Origin: Acidobacteriota bacterium
GTDB taxonomy: Bacteria > Acidobacteriota > Vicinamibacteria > Vicinamibacterales > UBA2999
Direction of reading: 5' to 3'
Assembly (NCBI GenBank): GCA_963169195.1
Contig: CAUJDN010000093.1
Coordinates: 58,218 to 122,217 of the forward strand
Length of the DNA: 64,000 bases
Shown here: positions 8,061-19,360 of the stretch, in pieces
Layout: each line of letters starts with the position of its first letter
Position numbering within the stretch: the stretch's first letter is position 1
Notes under the pieces: model-generated
Seen by the model: the letters and a program-made list of their open reading frames with translations, nothing else
What the model was told of the DNA's origin: nothing
The model's database searches: none
Position numbers and translations under genes: made by a program

Positions 8061-9752
8061 TCAACTCTTCGCCTTCACGGGCGGCGGCATCAGCGACATG
8101 GTCAGGTACTGTTGGCCGATGGCCCACAGATTGCTGATCGTCCAGTAGATCACCAGGCCGCTCGGGTAGGCGAGGAACATGAACGTGAACATGATCGGCA
8201 TGATCATCATCACGCGCTGCTGCACGGGGTCGGCCGACGTGGGCATGATCTTCTGCTGCCAGAACATCGTCGCGCCCATGAGCAGGGGAGTGATGTAGAG
8301 CGGGTCCGGCCGTGACAGGTCCATGATCCACCCGAGGAACTCCGCGCCCCGAATCTCGATGGCCTGCGAGAGCATCGCGTAGAAGGCGAACAGGAACGGG
8401 AACGTCAGCAGCATCGGGACACAGCCGCTGGCGGGGTTGACGCCCTTCTCCTTGTAGAGCGCCATCACTTCCTCGTTCATCTTCTGGCGCTGGGGATCCG
8501 TGATCTTGTACTGCGCGTAGCGGGCCTGAATGGCCTTCATCTGCGGCTGAATCTCCTGCATCTTGCGCATGGATTTCACCGACTTCTGGCGAAGGGGGAA
8601 CATGGCCAGGTTGATGAGCATCGTCAGCGCGACGATGGCCCATCCCCAGTTGCCGATGTACTGGTGGACCCACTTGAGCGCGTCCAGGAGCGGCACAGCG
8701 AGCCACGCGAAGATCCCGAAGTTGATGACGCGCACCATTTCGGTGTCGATCGCCTTCAGGTCGTCGAGGGACTTGGGGCCGAAGTAGAACCGCTGCGAGG
8801 CGACGGGCACCTGGAACTTCACGCCGAACGCGGCATACCGCCCCGGCGGCGCGTCGGGCGCCTTCGGCGGCACCACGAACGAGGTGTAATCGAACTGCAT
8901 CGGCGTGGGCTGATCGGAGTCGTTCAGCACGAGCGCAGCGAAGTAGTGGTCGTCGATGCCCGCGTACAGGAACGGCCCGCTCTGGGTGCCCTGGGCGGAG
9001 CCCAGCCGCGTCACCGAACCATCCTGGTGCACGATGGCCTGGGCGGGAGTGGAATAACTGGGCGCCAGGAAACTACCCAGCGGCGCCAGCGCGTTGTCGT
9101 CGCCCAGCCCGGGACCCCAGTCGAGGGCCGGGTTCAGCGTCTCCCCGCCCGCCTGGACTGTCACCGCGACCGAGACGACATAGCCGTCAGGCTGCAGGGT
9201 GAACGCCTTGGTCACCCGAAGCCCCTGGGCGTCCCGCCATTCGAACGACAGGGTCACCGGGGCTGAGGTCGCGTCCAGGGTTGTCGGCGCCGTGCTCAGG
9301 AACAAGGCCCCGTTCACCTGTGCGGTCTGGTCGGGGTCCTCCAGGCGCAACGAGAACGGCGTGAGGGCCTGGTTCACGTTGTCGGCAGCCGGCACCAGGT
9401 CCAGCGGCTGGCCGGCCTCGTTCTGATAGCGCTTCAACACCCAATGCCGGAGGCGGGCGCCCCGATTCGTGAACACTGCCCGGATGGTGCGCGTCTCGAC
9501 GGTGATTTCACGCTCCTCGCCCTCGCCCATGACGACCGCACTGGTCGTCGAGGGGGCGACGGGGGCAACCGGGGTGGACAGTGCCTGGGTGCCGGCGGGT
9601 GTCGGCTGGGACTTGTTCGCTCCGCCGGCGGGCGCTGTCTCGCCAGCCGGCCCGGGCGCGGCCGGGGGAGGCGCTGGCGGCGCGAAATAGCTCTGGTAGG
9701 CGAACAACACCAGAAAGGAGAGCGAGATTGCGAGAAGGACGCGGCGTTCCAT
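8061..9752 (-). CDS. yidC: Membrane protein insertase YidC
   Basis: A 563-aa Gram-negative-type insertase that places proteins into the inner membrane alone or with SecYEG. A first membrane helix (residues 5-20) is followed by a low-complexity Pro/Ala linker, a large periplasmic beta-domain, and the conserved five-helix insertase core from about residue 370. The core includes the hydrophilic-groove Arg region, the coiled-coil loop with M-R-K-M-Q-E-I-Q-P, and N-P-A-S-G-C-V-P-M-L. Upstream codons to 9947 are antisense to yidD and excluded. The ribosome-binding site is weak. Confidence 0.96.
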   Translation of the reverse strand: MERRVLLAISLSFLVLFAYQSYFAPPAPPPAAPGPAGETAPAGGANKSQPTPAGTQALSTPVAPVAPSTTSAVVMGEGEEREITVETRTIRAVFTNRGARLRHWVLKRYQNEAGQPLDLVPAADNVNQALTPFSLRLEDPDQTAQVNGALFLSTAPTTLDATSAPVTLSFEWRDAQGLRVTKAFTLQPDGYVVSVAVTVQAGGETLNPALDWGPGLGDDNALAPLGSFLAPSYSTPAQAIVHQDGSVTRLGSAQGTQSGPFLYAGIDDHYFAALVLNDSDQPTPMQFDYTSFVVPPKAPDAPPGRYAAFGVKFQVPVASQRFYFGPKSLDDLKAIDTEMVRVINFGIFAWLAVPLLDALKWVHQYIGNWGWAIVALTMLINLAMFPLRQKSVKSMRKMQEIQPQMKAIQARYAQYKITDPQRQKMNEEVMALYKEKGVNPASGCVPMLLTFPFLFAFYAMLSQAIEIRGAEFLGWIMDLSRPDPLYITPLLMGATMFWQQKIMPTSADPVQQRVMMIMPIMFTFMFLAYPSGLVIYWTISNLWAIGQQYLTMSLMPPPVKAKS

Positions 9753-9780
9753 TGAGAAGGGGGGCGGAAACTCCGAAAGG

Positions 9781-10008
9781 CTACTGCGTGCGTCGCTGGG
9801 GCACCGGGTCGTAGCCGTGGCCACCGAGTGGATGACACCGGCACAGGCGTCGCGCGCCAAGCCAGCTGCCTCGAACCAGACCGAACCGGGCCACGGCTTC
9901 CGAGGTGTAGTCCGCGCAGCCGGGGACGAACCGGCAACTACCCGCAAACCATGGAGAAAACACGGCCTTATACACCCGGATGAGGGCGAGGCCGACGAGG
10001 GCCGCCAC
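9781..10008 (-). CDS. yidD: Membrane protein insertion efficiency factor YidD
   Basis: A 75-aa YidD-family protein that associates with the inner membrane and aids YidC-dependent insertion. The core reads Y-K-A-V-F-S-P-W-F-A-G-S-C-R-F-V-P-G-C-A-D-Y with the conserved Cys pair, followed by a C-R-C-H-P-L-G-G-H-G-Y-D-P-V-P ending. I place the start at GTG 10008, which leaves only the short amphipathic N-terminus usual in the family. An ATG at 10080 or 10089 in the same frame would lengthen it, deeper inside rnpA. In either case the gene overlaps the 3' end of rnpA in another frame. Confidence 0.88.
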   Translation of the reverse strand: MAALVGLALIRVYKAVFSPWFAGSCRFVPGCADYTSEAVARFGLVRGSWLGARRLCRCHPLGGHGYDPVPQRRTQ

Positions 10009-10360
10009 GCTCGGACCGCGGTCGTCCGGGTTGGTTTCGCCGATCGAGAAGCGCTCGAAATTCTGCCTCGAGGGTGACATGGGACGCATCGAGCATCTCG
10101 CGGCGGGGCACGACGACCACGTCGAACCCACCAGGTGGTTTATGGTGGCGGAACAGTTCTCGGACCAGGCGTTTGGCTCGGTTCCTGACGACGGCCGAGC
10201 CCATCTTCCGCGTTGCAGCAATCCCGAGCCGTGATCCAGCCCGTCCGTTGGGACTCATAAACATCGTCATGAGACGGCCCGAGTGACGATGTCCGCTGCT
10301 GTAGATCCGCTCGAAGTCTTCGCGCTTCCGAATGTGCTCGTCCGCGCGAAACGAGGGCAT
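9968..10360 (-). CDS. rnpA: Ribonuclease P protein component
   Basis: A 130-aa protein subunit of RNase P, which assists the M1 RNA in maturing tRNA 5' ends. The RNR motif appears as R-N-R-A-K-R-L-V-R-E, preceded by R-L-G-I-A-A-T-R-K-M-G-S-A-V. Its last 20 or so residues are Arg/Pro-rich and overlap yidD, so the tail may be constrained by the second frame. It starts 1 bp after the rpmH stop. Confidence 0.95.
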   Translation of the reverse strand: MPSFRADEHIRKREDFERIYSSGHRHSGRLMTMFMSPNGRAGSRLGIAATRKMGSAVVRNRAKRLVRELFRHHKPPGGFDVVVVPRREMLDASHVTLEAEFRALLDRRNQPGRPRSERGGPRRPRPHPGV

Positions 10361-10361
10361 C

Positions 10362-10526
10362 TCAGGCTTCGTCCGACACCGTCAGCCGCTTCCGTCCCTT
10401 GGCGCGGCGGCGCTTGATCACCTGGCGCCCATCCTTCGTGGACATCCGCACGAGAAAGCCGTGAGTCTTCGCCCGCCGCCGGGTGTTCGGTTGAAACGTA
10501 CGCTTACCCTTCTTGGATCTGGCCAT
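10362..10526 (-). CDS. rpmH: 50S ribosomal protein L34
   Basis: A 54-aa ribosomal protein L34. The family core [17 protein letters not shown] is followed by [10 protein letters not shown]. The protein carries an extra N-terminal M-A-R-S-K-K-G and a short acidic C-terminal end. GAGGGAAAAC precedes the ATG at 10526. It leads the leftward rnpA-yidD-yidC operon and diverges from dnaA, as in most bacteria. Confidence 0.96.
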   Translation of the reverse strand: MARSKKGKRTFQPNTRRRAKTHGFLVRMSTKDGRQVIKRRRAKGRKRLTVSDEA

Positions 10527-10619
10527 GTTTTCCCTCGAAACGAACCTCCAATTGTAGGCCCCTGGTCCGTCGCTGTAAAGACCCAACGGCGTGCTAGAGT
10601 GTGCGTTCGCCTGTCCGAG

Positions 10620-10651
10620 TTTTCCACACCTGTGGAAAACCTTGTGGAAAA
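10620..10651. promoter_or_regulatory. Cluster of three DnaA-box-like nonamers upstream of dnaA
   Basis: The sites are TTTTCCACA (10620-10628), TGTGGAAAA (10631-10639) and TGTGGAAAA (10643-10651). Each differs from TTATNCACA by a single base. The first two form a perfect 9-bp-arm inverted repeat with a 2-bp centre; the third is a direct copy 12 bp on. They lie 70-100 bp ahead of the dnaA start, where they could serve origin function, dnaA autoregulation, or both. Confidence 0.65.
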
Positions 10652-10721
10652 GGCCGCAGAATCTCGCCGGAAGACCTCCAGAAGCGCGATATTTTCGCTT
10701 ATTTTTCGCCTGGTTCCGCTC

Positions 10722-12113
10722 ATGCCTCCGACGAATGTCTGGGATCAAGTGTTGACGATCATCGAGGGCAAGGTGGGCCCTCACAGCTTTTCGACCTGGT
10801 TCAAGCCAACTTCCCTCAAGACCGACGAGGGACGCTCACTGGTGGTCCGGGTTCCAGCGCCGCTTTACGTCGAGTGGCTGCCTCGTCACTACTCGGTCGT
10901 CCTTGCGGAATCGCTCGCCGAGGTTGGTCGGGCGCAGGCCCAGCTCGTCTTCGAAGTGGGTCCGGGAGCCGGGGCTTCTTCGGGGTCAGCGTCCGCGCAA
11001 GAGCCGGCGCGGAACCCGGCGCTGAAACTTGAACAAGAGGCCGCCCTTCCCGATGGCGCCGTCGAAGCCGAACCGGCAGCCGCCGGACCGGTCATCCCGG
11101 GCGGCCTGAATCCCCGCTACACCTTCGACACCTTCATCGTCGGCCCGTCGAACCAGTTTGCGCACGCCGCCTGCCGAGCGGTTGCCGAAGCCCCGTCCCG
11201 CTCGTACAACCCCCTCTTCATCTACGGGGGCGTGGGCCTGGGCAAGACCCACCTGATGCACGCAATCGGCCACTATGTCGTGCAGCACAATCCTTCCCTG
11301 ACGCTCACCTACATCTCGTCCGAGCGGTTCATGAACGAGATGATCAACGCGCTGCGATTCGACCGCACCCTGGAGTTCCGCGCACGCTACCGGAGCGTGG
11401 ACGTGCTGCTGGTCGACGACATCCAGTTCGTGTCCGGCAAGGAAGGCACGCAGACCGAGTTCTTCCACACGTTCAACGCACTGCACGATGCGCAGAAGCA
11501 GATTGTGATCAGCAGCGACCGGCCGCCCCACGAGATTCCGGCCCTGGAAGAGCGCCTGCGCTCCCGCTTCGAATGGGGCCTCATCGCCGACATCCAGTCC
11601 CCGGACATCGAGACGAAGACGGCCATCCTGAAGAAGAAGGCCGAAACCGAGGCAGTGCCGCTGCCCGACAACGTCGCGATGTACATCGCCAGCCGCATCA
11701 AGTCCAACATCCGGGAACTCGAGGGCTCTCTCATCCGCTTGCTGGCCTATGCCTCGCTGACCGGGCGGCCCCTGACGATCGAACTCGCGCAGGATGTGCT
11801 CAAGAACGTCCTGGACCACGACGACCGCGCCGTCACCATCGAGCAGATTCAGAAGTTCGTGGCCGACCACTATCAGTTGAAGCTGAACGACCTGAAATCG
11901 CGAAACAACTCGAAGTCCGTCGCCATGCCGCGCCAGGTGGCGATGTACCTCTGCAAGATGCTCACGCACGCCTCACTCCCGGAAATCGGCCGCAGTTTCG
12001 GGGGAAAACACCACTCCACGGTCATCCACTCCATCAAGAAAGTGGAAGAACTGCGCAAATCCAGTCCGGACTTCAACGGCCAGGTGAACAACTTCCTCGA
12101 GTCGTTCAAGTAG
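10722..12113 (+). CDS. dnaA: Chromosomal replication initiator DnaA
   Basis: A 463-aa AAA+ initiator that binds DnaA boxes and melts oriC. Domain I begins with [10 protein letters not shown] low-complexity Ala/Pro-rich domain II covers about residues 85-125. The AAA+ core has Walker A G-G-V-G-L-G-K-T (about 168-175) and Walker [10 protein letters not shown]. The C-terminal domain IV carries the signature M-P-R-Q-V-A-M-Y-L and G-G-K-H-H-S-T-V. The ATG at 10722 is preferred because upstream codons lie in the origin-like spacer. Confidence 0.97.
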   Translation: MPPTNVWDQVLTIIEGKVGPHSFSTWFKPTSLKTDEGRSLVVRVPAPLYVEWLPRHYSVVLAESLAEVGRAQAQLVFEVGPGAGASSGSASAQEPARNPALKLEQEAALPDGAVEAEPAAAGPVIPGGLNPRYTFDTFIVGPSNQFAHAACRAVAEAPSRSYNPLFIYGGVGLGKTHLMHAIGHYVVQHNPSLTLTYISSERFMNEMINALRFDRTLEFRARYRSVDVLLVDDIQFVSGKEGTQTEFFHTFNALHDAQKQIVISSDRPPHEIPALEERLRSRFEWGLIADIQSPDIETKTAILKKKAETEAVPLPDNVAMYIASRIKSNIRELEGSLIRLLAYASLTGRPLTIELAQDVLKNVLDHDDRAVTIEQIQKFVADHYQLKLNDLKSRNNSKSVAMPRQVAMYLCKMLTHASLPEIGRSFGGKHHSTVIHSIKKVEELRKSSPDFNGQVNNFLESFK

Positions 12114-12358
12114 GCGTTCCGGACCTCATCGCCAGGAATCCACACCGCGTCGCATGAGGACCTGTGCACGCCTGTGGATGGGGCGAAAGCCCCTGGCCTG
12201 AACCGAGCGGCTTCCATACGCTGCCCACAGAAGAACTCACAGCTTAAATATCTATAAAATAAGGACTTACTGACTTAGTTTATTTCCTGAACCGGGCCTA
12301 TTTCCTGTATACTTATTTGTCTTCGCCTTTTCTCGTATTCCCAGAGGTCAAGCAGCAC
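12114..12358. other. Candidate oriC: dnaA-dnaN spacer with AT-rich unwinding region
   Basis: This 245-bp gene-free spacer has near-consensus DnaA-box cores on its left side (AATCCACA about 12137-12144 and TGTGGAT about 12173-12179). These are followed by a strongly AT-rich run from about 12240 to 12300 (for example TTAAATATCTATAAAATAA), which stands out in GC-rich surroundings. That layout fits a DnaA-box array next to a DNA unwinding element. A TATACT hexamer at 12308-12313 could be the dnaN -10 box, but its -35 is weak. Whether replication starts here or upstream of dnaA cannot be decided from sequence alone. Confidence 0.55.
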
Positions 12359-16035
<3,677 letters not shown>

Positions 16036-16040
16036 CCCGG

Positions 16041-16068
16041 CCCCTGACCCCTGATCCCTGACCCGCGA
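16041..16068. repeat. Four tandem 7-bp units between gyrB and gyrA
   Basis: Units CCCCTGA, CCCCTGA, TCCCTGA and CCCGCGA follow one another without gaps and fill most of the 39-bp spacer. The period is exactly seven. The last unit has drifted. It ends six bases before the gyrA ATG, so no ordinary Shine-Dalgarno is present. Confidence 0.8.
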
Positions 16069-16074
16069 TCCCGA

Positions 16075-18594
16075 ATGTCCACGACCGAATCCCGCATCCC
16101 CGTCAACATCGAAGACGAGATGAAGCGCTCGTACCTGGATTACGCGATGAGCGTGATCATCGGGAGGGCGCTGCCGGACGTGCGGGACGGGCTCAAGCCC
16201 GCCCACCGGCGCGTGCTCTACGCGATGCGGCAGATGGGGCTGGCCAGCAACCGCGCATACCGCAAGTGCGCGAAGATCGTCGGCGAGGTCATCGGCAACT
16301 ACCATCCTCACGGCGACGCCCCGGCGTACGACACGCTGGTGCGCCTGGCGCAGGACTTCAACATGCGCTACACCCTGGTGGACGGCCAGGGGAACTTCGG
16401 GTCGGTGGACGGGGATCCGCCGGCTGCGTACCGGTACACGGAAGCGCGCCTCGAAGCCCTAGCCGAGGCGATGATGGAGGATCTCGAGAAGGACACCGTC
16501 GAGTTCGTCCCGAATTTCGACGAGACCGCCGACGAGCCCACAGTGCTCCCGACGGCGTTCCCGAACCTGCTCGTGAACGGGTCCACCGGCATCGCGGTGG
16601 GGATGGCCACCAACATCCCTCCGCACAACATGCGCGAGGTCATCGAGGGCGTCATCTGGGTCATCGAGAAGACCCTCATGGCGCCGGCGGATGCGGCGAG
16701 ACTGACGCGCGAGCAGAAGATGCGGGAGCTGCTGAAGCTGGTGCCGGGCCCCGACTTCCCGACCGGTGGCCTCATCGTCGGCCGCCGCGGCATCCACGAG
16801 GCCTACCTCACGGGTCGGGGCGGCATCCAGGTGCGCGCCCGGGCCGAGATCGAGCAGACGAAGAAGGGCGACCGCGCGCAGATCGTCGTGCAGGAAATCC
16901 CCTACCAGGTGAACAAGAAGAACCTGCTCGAGCGCATGGCGGATCTCGTGCGCGACAAGACCATCGAGGGCATCTCGGACATCCGCGACGAGTCGGACCG
17001 CGACGGGATGCGCGTGGTCATCGAGCTGAAGCGGGATGCGGTGGGCGAGGTCGTGCTGAACAACCTCTACAAGCACACCCAGCTCCAGCAGACCTTCGGG
17101 ATCATCCTGCTGGCCATCGTGGCCGGCCGGCCGCGCGTGCTGAACCTGCTCGAGATCGTCGATCACTTCATCGACTTCCGCCGCGAAGTGGTGCGGAGGC
17201 GCACCGAGTTCGAGCTGCGCAAGGCCGAGGCCCGCGCGCACGTCCTCGAAGGCCTGCGCATCGCGCTGGATCACCTCGACGCGGTCATCACCCTCATCCG
17301 CAGCTCGAAGAACCCGGCGGAGGCCAAGGTTGGCCTCGTCACCCGGTTCGGGCTCAGCGAGATCCAGGCGCAGGCCATCCTGGACATGCAGCTCCAGCGC
17401 CTCACGGGCCTGGAGCGGCAGAAGATCCTGGACGAGCTCGCCGAGCTGATGACGCTCATCGAGCGCCTCCGTGCGATCCTCGCCGACCAGCAACTCCTCC
17501 TGCAGATCGTCGTGGACGAGCTGAAGGCGGTGCAGGCCCGTTTCGGCGACGGCCGTCGCACGCAGATCCTGGAGGAGGAGGGCGAGCTCAGCATCGAGGA
17601 CCTGATTGCCGAGGAGGACGTCGCGGTCACGGTCACCGACACGGGGTACATCAAGCGCACGCCCATCACGACCTACCGCGCGCAGCGCCGGGGCGGCCGG
17701 GGCCGCATCGGCATGCGGACGCGCGACGAGGACGTGGTGAACCACCTCTTCGTGGCGTCCACGCACTCGGTGCTCATGGTGTTCTCGGACCGGGGACGCG
17801 CGTACTGGCTGAAGGTACACGAGATTCCGGACGTCGGAGCGGACGGCCGCGGCAAGTCCATCGCGAACCTCGTCCAGATGGAGCCGGGCGAGCGCATTGC
17901 AGACATGCTCGCGGTTCGAGAGTTCGACGACCAGCACTTCATCGTGATGGGCACCCGCAAGGGTACGGTGAAGAAGACCGAGCTCTCCGCATTCAGCAAC
18001 CCGCGTGCGGGCGGCATCATCGCGATGGGCGTGGACGAGGGGGACGCCGTGATGGCGGTGCAGTTGTCGGACGGCGCCGGCGAGGTGTTCATCGGCACGC
18101 GCGACGGCAAGGCCATCCGCTTCTCCGAGGACGAGGTGCGTCCGATGGGACGCACCGCCTACGGAGTTCGCGGCATCCATCTTCGGGAGGGCGACGAAGT
18201 GGTGGCCATGCAGGTCGCCAAGCCGGGCGGCACCCTGCTGACGGTCACCGAGCGCGGCTACGCGAAGCAGACCGAGATCGACGAGTACCGCGTCACCAGC
18301 CGCGGCGGGCTCGGCGTGAAGAACGTCGAGATCACGGACAAGAACGGCCGTGTCGTGAACATCGCGCAGGTGCGCGAGGACGACGAGCTGCTGGTGATCA
18401 CCGAACAGGGCAAGATCCTGCGAACGCCGGCGGGCGACATCCGGACCGCCGGACGGGCCACGCAGGGAGTGCGCCTGATGGATCTCGAGGACGGCGATCG
18501 CGTGGTGTCCATCGCGCTCGTGCCGAAGGCCGAAGGCGAGCCCGCGGAAGGGCCGGGCGATCCCGAAGACCTTGTCCCGCCGGGAGAAGAGTAG
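16075..18594 (+). CDS. gyrA: DNA gyrase subunit A
   Basis: An 839-aa DNA-cutting subunit of gyrase. The winged-helix breakage domain has the catalytic Tyr in A-A-A-Y-R-Y-T-E (A-A-Y-R-Y-T-E here, about 121-127) and the quinolone region [10 protein letters not shown]. The C-terminal beta-pinwheel carries the GyrA box Q-R-R-G-G-R-G, which marks a true gyrase rather than topoisomerase IV. In the quinolone region, Ala82 and Pro83 take the places of E. coli Ser83 and Ala84, while the acidic Asp86 (E. coli Asp87) is kept. The acidic tail is Glu/Pro/Gly-rich. Confidence 0.97.
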   Translation: MSTTESRIPVNIEDEMKRSYLDYAMSVIIGRALPDVRDGLKPAHRRVLYAMRQMGLASNRAYRKCAKIVGEVIGNYHPHGDAPAYDTLVRLAQDFNMRYTLVDGQGNFGSVDGDPPAAYRYTEARLEALAEAMMEDLEKDTVEFVPNFDETADEPTVLPTAFPNLLVNGSTGIAVGMATNIPPHNMREVIEGVIWVIEKTLMAPADAARLTREQKMRELLKLVPGPDFPTGGLIVGRRGIHEAYLTGRGGIQVRARAEIEQTKKGDRAQIVVQEIPYQVNKKNLLERMADLVRDKTIEGISDIRDESDRDGMRVVIELKRDAVGEVVLNNLYKHTQLQQTFGIILLAIVAGRPRVLNLLEIVDHFIDFRREVVRRRTEFELRKAEARAHVLEGLRIALDHLDAVITLIRSSKNPAEAKVGLVTRFGLSEIQAQAILDMQLQRLTGLERQKILDELAELMTLIERLRAILADQQLLLQIVVDELKAVQARFGDGRRTQILEEEGELSIEDLIAEEDVAVTVTDTGYIKRTPITTYRAQRRGGRGRIGMRTRDEDVVNHLFVASTHSVLMVFSDRGRAYWLKVHEIPDVGADGRGKSIANLVQMEPGERIADMLAVREFDDQHFIVMGTRKGTVKKTELSAFSNPRAGGIIAMGVDEGDAVMAVQLSDGAGEVFIGTRDGKAIRFSEDEVRPMGRTAYGVRGIHLREGDEVVAMQVAKPGGTLLTVTERGYAKQTEIDEYRVTSRGGLGVKNVEITDKNGRVVNIAQVREDDELLVITEQGKILRTPAGDIRTAGRATQGVRLMDLEDGDRVVSIALVPKAEGEPAEGPGDPEDLVPPGEE

Positions 18595-18634
18595 TAGGCT
18601 CGGCCTTTCTCAGGACGAGTTCGAGGAGGGAAGG

Positions 18635-19360
18635 ATGGGGAGGTCCCGCGTGCAATCCACCGTGAAGGCCGTGCTGCTGTTGCTGCCGATTGCCGCGCTC
18701 GAGGTCGCGTGCTCGCGTCCCCCTGAGCAGCAGATGCTCAACCAGTTCTTCCGGGCTGCGCGCAACCGGGACAACACGACGGCGGCGCTGATGGCCACCG
18801 TCGCGCTCGACCCGCGCACCCAGGGATCGATCGAGGACTTCTCGATCGCATCCGTCGGTGCGGAACGGCGGGAACCGCTGCCGCACAGGGCCCTGATGGA
18901 GGCGGCCGAGAAGGCACGCCAGGAGGAGGCCGACTTCCAGCGGCGCAAGAAGGAGTACTCCGATGCCAACCTCTCGACGATCGAGGAGATCCTCAAGATC
19001 GAGAACCAGCCGAACGTGAAGTTCACGCCGCTGCAGGCCAAGGTCAAGCCGGAGTGGGACAAGTGGCGCGCCGACACCGCCATGTTCGTGAAGAACCTGA
19101 GCGCGGCGCGCGCGGCCGCCACCGCGGCGACCGCGCTTCCCGAGGCGTCGCTGGCGCAGCCCGGCCAGCCCGAGTTCGACGTCGCCGCCTTCGACGGAGA
19201 GATGGTGAGCAAGGACGTCGCCATCCGCGCGCAGGTGAAGAGCCCCGACGGGCAGACCGCCGAGAAGGACCTGACCATCACGCTCTCGAAGGCGGTTGGC
19301 ACACAGGCCGGGACCGCCCGGGAGGGCAAGTGGATCATCACGAAGATCGCCGGGCTCTAG
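18635..19360 (+). CDS. Predicted lipoprotein of unknown function
   Basis: A 241-aa protein I do not recognise. GGAGGGAAGG immediately precedes the ATG at 18635, which decides the start against an upstream in-frame ATG at 18572. The N-terminus is a lipoprotein signal: basic start, hydrophobic core, lipobox L-E-V-A-C with the Cys near residue 27. The mature part is charged and helical, with a Lys/Glu/Arg-rich stretch at about 85-140 that could form a coiled coil, then an Ala-rich segment. The C-terminal part (A-I-R-A-Q-V-K-S-P to W-I-I-T-K-I-A-G-L) looks like a small beta domain. It probably sits in the periplasm on a membrane. It converges on pcrA with a 4-bp overlap of stops. Confidence 0.75.
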   Translation: MGRSRVQSTVKAVLLLLPIAALEVACSRPPEQQMLNQFFRAARNRDNTTAALMATVALDPRTQGSIEDFSIASVGAERREPLPHRALMEAAEKARQEEADFQRRKKEYSDANLSTIEEILKIENQPNVKFTPLQAKVKPEWDKWRADTAMFVKNLSAARAAATAATALPEASLAQPGQPEFDVAAFDGEMVSKDVAIRAQVKSPDGQTAEKDLTITLSKAVGTQAGTAREGKWIITKIAGL

